Positions 47,969-54,722 of a stretch of 64,000 nucleotides of DNA are shown piece by piece. This DNA comes from Arsukibacterium tuosuense. Lineage in GTDB: Bacteria > Pseudomonadota > Gammaproteobacteria > Enterobacterales > Alteromonadaceae. The stretch lies in assembly GCF_900215315.1 (NCBI RefSeq), contig NZ_OBEB01000005.1, positions 248,001 to 312,000 of the forward strand. The letters run 5' to 3'. Position 1 is the first letter of the stretch; every line of letters starts with the position of its first letter. Under the pieces are notes generated by a model. It was not told the DNA's origin and searched no databases. It saw only the letters and a list, made by a program, of their open reading frames with translations. Both the position numbers and the translations under genes were made by a program.

Positions 47969-48151
47969 TTACAATTTTTTCAGACACCTCAGCCAAGTTT
48001 ACCACTACTATCTGGTGATATTGACTAAACTTTTGACTTTCATACCACGGCCGTAACAGCGACAATAATGCAAAGCATTGATTAACATAAAAATTAAAAC
48101 AATGGCATCAGCCTTGCTTTTCAACAGACACTAATAAAAAGGGAGAATATC

Positions 48152-48364
48152 ATGGGACCATTTGAAATTGCCGCTATCGCCATTGTTGGTGGTTTTGTCT
48201 ATGCAGGCTACGAAGTTTATATGAAAACCAAAAGCAAGGCCGGCAAAGGCGAGTTGGAAGGATTGCAAGCTGAATTACAGCGGCTGAAAGAGCGGGTAAG
48301 CACCCTGGAAAGCATTGTTACTGACAAATCTTATCAGCTGAAAGATCAAATCAACAAACTGTAA
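48152..48364 (+). CDS. PspB-like small membrane/coiled-coil protein
   Basis: 70 residues: one N-terminal hydrophobic helix (FEIAAIAIVGGFVYAGYEVYM), a short basic linker KTKSKAG, then a coiled coil with RLKERVSTLESIVTDKSYQLKDQI. The membrane helix plus LxxRxxxLExIL pattern resembles phage-shock protein PspB, which partners PspC. No pspA, pspC or pspF is nearby, so this is called PspB-like only. GGGAGA lies 9 bases before the ATG. Followed by a terminator, so monocistronic. Confidence 0.65.
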   Translation: MGPFEIAAIAIVGGFVYAGYEVYMKTKSKAGKGELEGLQAELQRLKERVSTLESIVTDKSYQLKDQINKL

Positions 48365-48383
48365 CGACAGTCTCGCTGTTATT

Positions 48384-48415
48384 AAAAGCTGCCACCGTTC
48401 CTGGCAGCTTTTTTT
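48384..48415 (+). terminator. Rho-independent terminator after the PspB-like gene
   Basis: AAAGCTGCCA (48384-48393) pairs with TGGCAGCTTT at about 48402-48411 around an 8-base loop, followed by a run of T. Confidence 0.9.
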
Positions 48416-48590
48416 ATTGGCTTATCGGCAATATCAGTTTCACCACTATTTGGTTAAAACCACCAAAATAAATTGAAGCTGCTTGAGCCCGCGTCTGATA
48501 TATTCAAGTAAACCACTGTTAATAATCACTTTTAAAATATGGCATAGCTCTTGATACCTTTTAACTAATACATCAAAAAGGAAATATGTC

Positions 48591-48812
48591 ATGAACAAAA
48601 CTATCGTCATTATTATAGCTGTCGCGTTAGGTATTTACTGTTTGCCAACTATTCTGGCTATTATTGGCTCAGTGTTTGCTGTTCTGATTGGCCTGGTGGC
48701 CGCGGTATTTGCTATTGGTCTTACTGCATTTGTTACCCTGGCACCGCTGCTGATTTTTGTCTGGCTGGTCTGGTGGCTGGTGCGGGATAAACGTAAACCA
48801 CAGCAGTACTAA
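48591..48812 (+). CDS. Small inner-membrane protein, unknown
   Basis: 73 residues: two or three hydrophobic helices (IVIIIAVALGIYCLPTILAIIG, FAVLIGLVAAVFAIGLTAFVTL, LLIFVWLVWWLV) with a basic end RDKRKPQQY, so the C-terminus is probably cytoplasmic. AAGGAA lies 8 bases before the ATG. No family is recognised with confidence. It follows the PspB-like gene (226 bp away), and both sit next to the PadR/HAAS and YccF genes, which suggests a shared membrane-stress theme. Confidence 0.6.
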   Translation: MNKTIVIIIAVALGIYCLPTILAIIGSVFAVLIGLVAAVFAIGLTAFVTLAPLLIFVWLVWWLVRDKRKPQQY

Positions 48813-48838
48813 GCAACTGTTAGAGCTACCGCTGCTAC

Positions 48839-48878
48839 AAAAAGGCCCTGCCTGGTACTTGCCAGACAGGACTTTTTT
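48839..48878 (+). terminator. Imperfect terminator after the 73-residue gene
   Basis: CCTG.CTGG (48847-48855) pairs with CCAG.CAGG (48862-48870) around a 6-base loop, with a T run at 48873-48878. It lies just before the convergent HAAS gene stop at 48893. Confidence 0.75.
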
Positions 48879-48892
48879 ACTGACTTGCGCGG

Positions 48893-49849
48893 TTACTTAT
48901 TCAGTTTGCGCAGGCGTAGTATATCGCGAATCACCTCGTAGCCAGGAATAAGACTGGTGATCAGTAAGCCGCGTTTTACTGCTTGTTGCACGGCTTCCGG
49001 ACTGAAGTATCCGCTCCAGTTAGCAGTATCAAGCTGCAATACCGGCCCCAGAGTTGCCAATAACACCAGGATAATCACAAAAGCAAGATTCACAATCAGG
49101 TTAAGCGATAGCATTGGGCGACTCCAGAGTCGGCGTTGCAACTGCCACAAACTGCTCAGCACGCCCAGCACAATAAAAGGGCTAAACCATATCAGTAACT
49201 GCAATGACTGCTGAGTGAATACTGAACTGACCGGCTCGCCCCCGGCAAACAATTGCTGCCACAGCGGAAACCAGATTATTAGCAACAAAAAGGTATAAGT
49301 GGCTAAATCGGTAAAAACATCACTTAAGCTGATATGCTGCCAGCCCGCGCCGACAGGCGGCAGATCTGCTGGTTGCCACTGGTTAGCACTTTTACGCTGG
49401 CCTGACCGGGTGTTCGCCGGCATCAGGGCAAACCCCAGGGTAATAGCGGTAAAACCAAATATCGCATCTTCAATAAAGCCTGAGGCAATTCCCAGCACGA
49501 ACGAGATTGGTCCGAAATCGCTGCCGGTTAACCAGTGGCTGGTCATAAATACTATCTGCAGCACGAACAATACCCCCAGCACCATATACATCGTATATTT
49601 ATACAGCGGCATCAGGTGTGCCGGGATAAGTGGCTGGATCGGAGAGAACTGACGGGCTACATGTTGCGGCGGGCCCATTTTTTTCAATACATCAGCCACC
49701 TGCTGCTCAGAAAGTGCGGTGCCCTGTTGTTCAGCCAGAGCATCGAGCTGGTCCATAATATTTGCCTGCAGCTCACGGCCTATTTCCTGGCGTTTTTGTT
49801 CAGGTAGTTCGCGCTGCACTGCGGCGACATAACGTTTAACTAATTCCAT
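48893..49849 (-). CDS. HAAS-domain multi-pass membrane protein, PadR partner
   Basis: 318 residues. The N-terminal HAAS/DUF1700-like domain (about 1-75) has AAVQRELPEQKRQEIGRELQANIMDQLD and LSEQQVADVLKKMGPPQHVARQF. Five to six membrane helices follow (MYMVLGVLFVLQIVFM, FIEDAIFGFTAITLGFAL, TYTFLLLIIWFPLWQQLF and others). HAAS proteins are regularly encoded directly behind PadR repressors. Its ATG shares a base with the padR-family stop. Function is unknown, likely a membrane sensor or an effector whose expression PadR controls. Confidence 0.82.
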   Translation of the reverse strand: MELVKRYVAAVQRELPEQKRQEIGRELQANIMDQLDALAEQQGTALSEQQVADVLKKMGPPQHVARQFSPIQPLIPAHLMPLYKYTMYMVLGVLFVLQIVFMTSHWLTGSDFGPISFVLGIASGFIEDAIFGFTAITLGFALMPANTRSGQRKSANQWQPADLPPVGAGWQHISLSDVFTDLATYTFLLLIIWFPLWQQLFAGGEPVSSVFTQQSLQLLIWFSPFIVLGVLSSLWQLQRRLWSRPMLSLNLIVNLAFVIILVLLATLGPVLQLDTANWSGYFSPEAVQQAVKRGLLITSLIPGYEVIRDILRLRKLNK

Positions 49850-50217
49850 TAGCCTTGCTCCTCTGCTTGCTTAGCTGACATTGTCTGCTCTGGCTGCAAC
49901 AGTGGCCCCAGCGCATTGTTTAAGGTGGTCCATTCGTGGGTAAGTTGCTGCAGCAATTCTGCACCCAGCTCAGATAACAGGTAATAGCGCCGCTCCCGCC
50001 CCTCACCCTGTTGCCATTCGCTGTCCAGCAACCCCTGCTCGGCCAGGCGTCGCACCAGCGGGTACAAGGTACCTTCGTCAATATCAATGCCCGCGTCCTG
50101 CAAGTGCCGGCGCAGCGAGTAGCCATAGTGGCGCTCGCGCAAAGCGGCAAGTACTGCCAGCACTAATACGCCGCGCCGCAACTCCAGCCGCATTTTGTCT
50201 AATTGAGCCGTTGTCAT
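49849..50217 (-). CDS. PadR-family transcriptional regulator
   Basis: 122 residues: LRRGVLVLAVLAALRERHYGYSLRRHLQDAGIDIDEGTLYPLVRRLAEQGLL is the PadR winged helix with the GTLYPLL motif, and RYYLLSELGAELLQQL follows. The short C-terminal helix is the dimerisation element of the compact PadR-s1 type. It overlaps the HAAS gene by one base (TAATG), so it is probably autoregulated with it. Inverted TACTGTGC-type half-sites lie 40-100 bp upstream. Confidence 0.92.
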   Translation of the reverse strand: MTTAQLDKMRLELRRGVLVLAVLAALRERHYGYSLRRHLQDAGIDIDEGTLYPLVRRLAEQGLLDSEWQQGEGRERRYYLLSELGAELLQQLTHEWTTLNNALGPLLQPEQTMSAKQAEEQG

Positions 50218-50258
50218 AAGCTATCCTTCTTTTACCAAGCGAAGTGCACTGAGCGAAC

Positions 50259-50318
50259 TATACTGTGCGACGCATACTGTGCACCACATAGTAATTATAC
50301 TAGGCGCCACACAGTATA
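50259..50318. promoter_or_regulatory. PadR operator-like half-site array
   Basis: TATACTGTG (50259-50267) and CACAGTATA (50310-50318) are exact reverse complements. Between them TACTGTGC recurs at 50275-50282, followed by CACATAGTA (50285-50293). Four related half-sites in 60 bp, directly upstream of the padR-family start, fit an autoregulatory operator (PadR sites often contain TACT/AGTA halves). The region also holds the promoter. Confidence 0.65.
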
Positions 50319-50480
50319 AAAGCAAGTGCTGAATAGTGAGTTTTGCTAAAACTTGGCATCTTTGCGATCTGAACACTGACCACCCAGACGTAATAGATTG
50401 ATTTAATTTACAATAATATTGGCCTATTTTCTGCTTATTGCTTTGCATAATAATATTTTTCAACATGGAAAGAGCAGCAG

Positions 50481-50894
50481 ATGAGTGTATTCAGAATAAT
50501 ATTTAATATCCTGTGGTTTGTGCTGGGTGGCTTTGTGATGGGTTTGCTGTGGTGGCTGGTGGGCTTGCTGTGCTTTATCAGTATTGTCGGCATTCCGTTT
50601 GGCCGCAGTTGTTTTGTGATTGGCGAAATGGCGTTCTGGCCCTTTGGCCAGGACGCGGTAAACCGGCGTTACATTAACCGTTATGATGATATTGGCACCG
50701 GTACTTTGGGCACTCTGGGTAATATTATCTGGTTTTTATTGTTCGGCTTCTGGCTGGCGCTGGGCCATTTAGGCCATGCTATAGTCTGTTTTATCAGCAT
50801 CATCGGCATACCATTTGGGATTCAGCATTTAAAACTGGCGATGCTAAGCCTGGCGCCGATTGGCAAGACCGTGGTGGCCCGCAGTGCCATCTGA
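50481..50894 (+). CDS. yccF: YccF-domain inner-membrane protein
   Basis: 137 residues containing two YccF repeats: NILWFVLGGFVMGLLWWLVGLLCFISIVGIPFGRSCFVIG and NIIWFLLFGFWLALGHLGHAIVCFISIIGIPFGIQHLKLA. IVGIPFGRSC and IIGIPFG are the hallmarks. Multi-pass membrane protein of unknown function. Its neighbours (PadR/HAAS, PspB-like) are also small membrane proteins. Confidence 0.9.
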   Translation: MSVFRIIFNILWFVLGGFVMGLLWWLVGLLCFISIVGIPFGRSCFVIGEMAFWPFGQDAVNRRYINRYDDIGTGTLGTLGNIIWFLLFGFWLALGHLGHAIVCFISIIGIPFGIQHLKLAMLSLAPIGKTVVARSAI

Positions 50895-50971
50895 ACAATC
50901 AAAATGTTTGCATATCAACCAATCATATCAGCCAATAGTGTGGCGCAGAATGATACCTGTGCCGGTAAGTT

Positions 50972-52117
50972 CTAGCGTGTTTGGTTTCCAGCCAGGATGC
51001 TTGCCAGCCAGGTCGGTGCGACCAGACTATGGAACCCGAGCAGGCTGATAGCCAGGGTAGCGCCACTGCTGAGGATAAATTTGGCCCACACCGCCAGCGG
51101 CAAATCAATCAATAGAAATTGGATAAAAAACAGCAGTGGCAAATGCACGATATACACCCAAAAGCTGACCTTTGACATATACGCCAACCAGCTGCTATTC
51201 CAGTCCAGCCAGCGTCTGGCATACAACACTGTGCACAGCGTCCATAACACAGCAGTACTGCTTTCAAACAAGGTGACAGCCAGTTTCAGCAAGCCTTGCG
51301 GCTGGCTTTGTGGCAATAAAGTCGCGGGCAGTAACGTATAGTAAAATGCATAGCTGACAGCGCCCAGCAGCAAATAATAATGCCGCTGCGGATCAAAGCG
51401 GGCCAGCAACGTCGGTAGCACGAAACAGGCATAGCCCAGGCTGAAAAAAACGCCATAAAACCACAATGCCCACAAGGCCGGAAAAATCCACTCCGGCGCC
51501 TGAAATGGCACCGACACGCTGTACAACGCTGGCACACAGGCCAGGACTAACAGCAGCACTAACTGATAGGGCTTGCGTTCGCTAACCCAGTGCGCTAGCT
51601 GACGGTTTAGCAGAATCCGGCCACACCAGGTCAGCAGATACAAAAACAATAAATGATATAAAAACCATAAGTGCATGGTGCTCAGTGGCATTGCCGGCGG
51701 CTCGGCCTGATTCAGCATCGACTGGATAAAAGCCAAAAACGGTGGTTGCTGCTGCACATGCGCCAGGCCAAACTGCATTACAGCACCAACAGCCAGCGTC
51801 AGCAGCGGTAAAAACAGCAACAAGGGTAAGCCGACGCGGCGCAGCCGGTTTTGCCAAAACCCACCATCACCATATTTGTGCAGTAACATGGCGGCAAAAA
51901 AGCCCGCCAGCAGAAAAAACAGCGGCATCCGAAACAGATGACTGGCCCAGGCAAAGACATCAAACAGCGGATGATTAAGTACATCGGCACTGGGCCAGAA
52001 CGGCTGTGCCATAGGGCTGTACGCCAGGGCCGCGTGAAAAAACACCCCGGCCAGCATCGCCAACGCTCGCAGATTATCCAGGTAAAACAGGCGTGCGGAT
52101 CCCATACCATCCGACAT
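50972..52117 (-). CDS. Acyltransferase-3 family membrane protein (OpgC-like)
   Basis: 381 residues from the ATG at 52117, with AAGGAG 8 bases before it; the frame extends 7 codons further. About ten membrane helices. The start FYLDNLRALAMLAGVFFHAALAYSP carries the AT3 R/H motif, HLFRMPLFFLLAGFFAAML the second, and PLSTMHLWFLYHLLF another conserved block. The family transfers acyl groups to sugars or periplasmic glucans at the inner membrane. It is last in the GntR-ABC minus-strand run, 55 bp after the permease stop, so may be co-transcribed. Confidence 0.85.
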   Translation of the reverse strand: MSDGMGSARLFYLDNLRALAMLAGVFFHAALAYSPMAQPFWPSADVLNHPLFDVFAWASHLFRMPLFFLLAGFFAAMLLHKYGDGGFWQNRLRRVGLPLLLFLPLLTLAVGAVMQFGLAHVQQQPPFLAFIQSMLNQAEPPAMPLSTMHLWFLYHLLFLYLLTWCGRILLNRQLAHWVSERKPYQLVLLLVLACVPALYSVSVPFQAPEWIFPALWALWFYGVFFSLGYACFVLPTLLARFDPQRHYYLLLGAVSYAFYYTLLPATLLPQSQPQGLLKLAVTLFESSTAVLWTLCTVLYARRWLDWNSSWLAYMSKVSFWVYIVHLPLLFFIQFLLIDLPLAVWAKFILSSGATLAISLLGFHSLVAPTWLASILAGNQTR

Positions 52118-52171
52118 AGCGCTGGCTCCTTCTGGCAACAGTTGCCAGGCTGGTTTTATAAAAATCTGGGG

Positions 52172-52858
52172 TTATAAAAAGCTGGTTTTCCGCTTTTGAA
52201 AGTAGGCAGTTAGCAAGAGCACACAAACAACTAAAACGGTACCAACGGCCAGCAAACCAAGCGTTGTGCTATTCCAGCTGGCAGTTGGCGCTTCCAGCGT
52301 TTGATGGACTGCCGGCATCCGGATAATCCACAAAATAAAGCCATTCAGTAGCAGGTTGGTAATGATCATTACAGTTATGGTGTAACCTTCTGAATAGGTC
52401 AGCAGCGCCGTGGCCAGATAGCAGCAGTAAGACAGCAGAATAAACAGGCTTACCAACACCACCAGCGGGATAACGCCGTTAGTCACTGGAGTGCTGACAA
52501 TCACCAGTAGCATACCGAATACCAACAGCAGCCATGGCACCAGATACAACGCCAGATTAGCGCCAAGCTTGGCCAGTGCATAATCCTGTGAGGTAACCGG
52601 CAAACTCATCATAAAAGCTAAGGTTTGGTCTTTCTTCTCGTTCACTACCAGCTCAACAGCCGAGCGGGAACCAATAACAATCATCAGCGTGATCATCATA
52701 ATGGCGCCACTATTAAACATCAGCGGCGTTGCCATGCCCATCATGCCAATAATCACCACGCCACCGACCATATAAGCCGCTAACGATTTTTTCATCAATT
52801 GCCAGTCTTTGACGATCAAAAGTTTAATCATCAGGGTGTTATTCAGCGCATTAAGCAT
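52172..52858 (-). CDS. ABC-2 type permease, GntR/YtrA operon
   Basis: 228 residues with six membrane helices (SLAAYMVGGVVIIGMMGM, GAIMMITLMIVIGSR, LALYLVPWLLLVFGMLLVIV, VIPLVVLVSLFILLSYCC, VMIITNLLLNGFILWII, LLAVGTVLVVCVLLLTA). The ELVVNEKKDQTLAFMMSLPVTSQDYALAK loop is the typical ABC-2 coupling region (VxxEKKxxTLxFLMSLPV). It forms the membrane half of an efflux-type transporter with the ATPase 11 bp upstream. Substrate unknown. Confidence 0.88.
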   Translation of the reverse strand: MLNALNNTLMIKLLIVKDWQLMKKSLAAYMVGGVVIIGMMGMATPLMFNSGAIMMITLMIVIGSRSAVELVVNEKKDQTLAFMMSLPVTSQDYALAKLGANLALYLVPWLLLVFGMLLVIVSTPVTNGVIPLVVLVSLFILLSYCCYLATALLTYSEGYTITVMIITNLLLNGFILWIIRMPAVHQTLEAPTASWNSTTLGLLAVGTVLVVCVLLLTAYFQKRKTSFL

Positions 52859-52869
52859 CTTGCCTGCTC

Positions 52870-53748
52870 CTATCTGTTACGTTTGACATTGGCGACAAAA
52901 ATTTCCTCAAGCGACATCCGATGTTGCTCGATCACCTTAAACCCGGCCTGCTGCAGCGCGACCGCAAACTCGCTACTGCATTGATCGGTGATCACCTCGG
53001 CCAACTGACCGCTGCGCCGGATACTGACCGCGCCCGGCACGCTGTCCTGCGCCTGCGGTTGCAACTGACAGCGAAAGCGCCCCCAACTTTGCACGAAGCT
53101 TTCTTTATCCTGCAGCGCCAAGAGTTTGCCTTTATCTAAAAAGGCAATTTGGTCAGACAGTTTTTCGATGTCATGGGTGTTGTGCGATGAGAACAACACG
53201 CTGCGTTCCTCATCACGTAAAATATCAGCCAGCTCAGTAATTACCTCGTCACGGGCAACCGGATCCAGCCCGGTAGTAGGCTCATCCAGCACCAGTAACT
53301 TCGGCCGTCTGGCCAGCACCAGTAATAAACAGGCTTTGACTCTCTGGCCATGTGACAGGCCTTTCATTTTCTGATCAGCAATCAGCTCAAAGCGCTGCAA
53401 TAAGTCCTTGGCATAGGCGTGGTCAAAATTCGGAAAAATACTGTGAATAAAATCCATATGCCACTGCAACGTCTGATTTTTATACAAACGCATATCATCC
53501 GAGGCAAAACCAATATCGTATTTGGCCTTTACCTGCTGTGCCGGCAATTGATAACCCAGCACGTCGACCTGACCGGCATCAGCCTTCACCAGCCCCATTA
53601 AAATGCGGATGGTAGTAGATTTTCCGGCGCCATTTACCCCTACCAGTCCCAGCACCTGACCTTTGGCTAAGGACAAGTTGAGGTTTTCCATTGCAAAATG
53701 CGGATACCTGATACTGATGTTGCGCATGTCAAAAGCATATTGCTGCAT
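52870..53748 (-). CDS. ABC transporter ATP-binding protein, YtrB-like
   Basis: 292 residues. Walker A GVNGAGKST, a Q-loop near IGFASDDM, a degenerate signature LSHGQRVK, Walker B LLVLDEPTTGLD and H-loop SSHNTHDIE. The C-terminal extra 70 residues are of the YtrB/NatA type. It lies between a YtrA-type GntR regulator (27 bp) and the ABC-2 permease (11 bp). In Firmicutes such operons answer cell-wall antibiotics; that role here is inference only. Confidence 0.9.
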   Translation of the reverse strand: MQQYAFDMRNISIRYPHFAMENLNLSLAKGQVLGLVGVNGAGKSTTIRILMGLVKADAGQVDVLGYQLPAQQVKAKYDIGFASDDMRLYKNQTLQWHMDFIHSIFPNFDHAYAKDLLQRFELIADQKMKGLSHGQRVKACLLLVLARRPKLLVLDEPTTGLDPVARDEVITELADILRDEERSVLFSSHNTHDIEKLSDQIAFLDKGKLLALQDKESFVQSWGRFRCQLQPQAQDSVPGAVSIRRSGQLAEVITDQCSSEFAVALQQAGFKVIEQHRMSLEEIFVANVKRNR

Positions 53749-53775
53749 TGCTGTTATCCTCTTAGTCGCCGCGAG

Positions 53776-54156
53776 CTAACGCTGCAAACCCAGTTTCTGT
53801 TGCAACTGTGCCAACAGTTGTTTGTCTGTCAGTTGCAGTTGCCGGGCTAATTCCACCAGCTGATCTAACTGTTGCGCCAGCTGCTGTTGCTTTAGCTGCT
53901 GCTGCAAATCCGGATGCGCCGACACAAACGAGCCGCGACCGGGCTGGGTTACAATCACGCCTGCGAGCTCCAGCTCAGCATAGGCACGTTTTACAGTGAT
54001 CACACTTACCTGAGTCTGTGCCGCCAGTTCGCGAATAGATGGCAATGGCATATCAGCCGGCCAATCGCCCAGCAACACTTTGCTGGTAATTTGCTCGACA
54101 ATTTGTTCATACATTGGCTTTTTGTCTGTTGCCGACAGAAACAAGCCATCCGTCAT
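53776..54156 (-). CDS. GntR regulator, YtrA subfamily
   Basis: 126 residues from the ATG at 54156; the frame extends 24 codons into the operator region. The winged helix (KPMYEQIVEQITSKVLLGDWPADMPLPSIRELAAQTQVSVITVKRAYAELELAGVIVTQPGRGSFVS) is complete. The C-terminal part is a short Gln/Leu-rich helix instead of an FCD/UTRA effector domain, as in YtrA. It heads the ABC operon, and AT-rich palindromes overlap its promoter, fitting autorepression relieved by a signal. Confidence 0.92.
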   Translation of the reverse strand: MTDGLFLSATDKKPMYEQIVEQITSKVLLGDWPADMPLPSIRELAAQTQVSVITVKRAYAELELAGVIVTQPGRGSFVSAHPDLQQQLKQQQLAQQLDQLVELARQLQLTDKQLLAQLQQKLGLQR

Positions 54157-54181
54157 AGAAGATCCCGCATGCACACCAACC

Positions 54182-54222
54182 GTGTATATTTGATATGCAC
54201 AGTATATATACAGATATACACA
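54182..54222. promoter_or_regulatory. GntR/YtrA-type operator palindrome
   Basis: GTGTATAT (54182-54189) and ATATACAC (54214-54221) are reverse complements around a perfect GTATATATAC (54202-54211). The array begins 26 bases before the GntR start and is the expected binding site type for a YtrA-like dimer. It may also overlap the -10 element. Confidence 0.65.
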
Positions 54223-54383
54223 GTGCAAGTTAAAAATTAAAAAACCTGAGAATTAAACCCCTGCTAAACTTTTGCTATATTGCTATCCAAAGGCTAAACA
54301 CCTGATTATTAAATGAGTATCAACAATATTAAGCGTATGATTTTAGAAGCAAGGAAAGGCTCAAAGCAGGATAGGAACTCATA

Positions 54384-54722
54384 ATGGCAGCAGACAATTA
54401 CCAGCGGATCTGGCAAACGGTATTACTAATCCCCAGCGGCAAGGTGGCCAGTTATGGCCAGATTGCTGATTTGGCCGGCCTGCCCGGCCGCGCCCGTTTA
54501 GTTGGTAAAGCCTTGGGCTACGCACCGCCAGAACTGGCTGTGCCCTGGTACCGGGTACTGCGCAGCGACCGCAGCCTGGCGTTTGCACCAGGTAGCGCGA
54601 CGGCACTGGAGCAACGCCAGTTGCTACTGGCAGAAGGTGTCATGCTGCGCCAGAATCGGGTAGCCAAAGCTGACTTGTGGCAACCCGAGCTGGCGGAGTT
54701 ATTGTTTAAATTGCAGTATTAG
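54384..54722 (+). CDS. Alkyltransferase-like protein (ATL)
   Basis: 112 residues with the MGMT C-terminal fold: IPSGKVASYGQIADLAGLPGRARLVGKAL, then VPWYRVLRSD. Trp55 replaces the alkyl-acceptor Cys of the PCHRV motif, and Tyr replaces His. ATL proteins bind O6-alkylguanine, flip it and recruit nucleotide excision repair without repairing it themselves. AGGA lies 7 bases before the ATG. It faces the anchor-B gene and the two overlap by 4 bases at their 3' ends. Confidence 0.9.
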   Translation: MAADNYQRIWQTVLLIPSGKVASYGQIADLAGLPGRARLVGKALGYAPPELAVPWYRVLRSDRSLAFAPGSATALEQRQLLLAEGVMLRQNRVAKADLWQPELAELLFKLQY

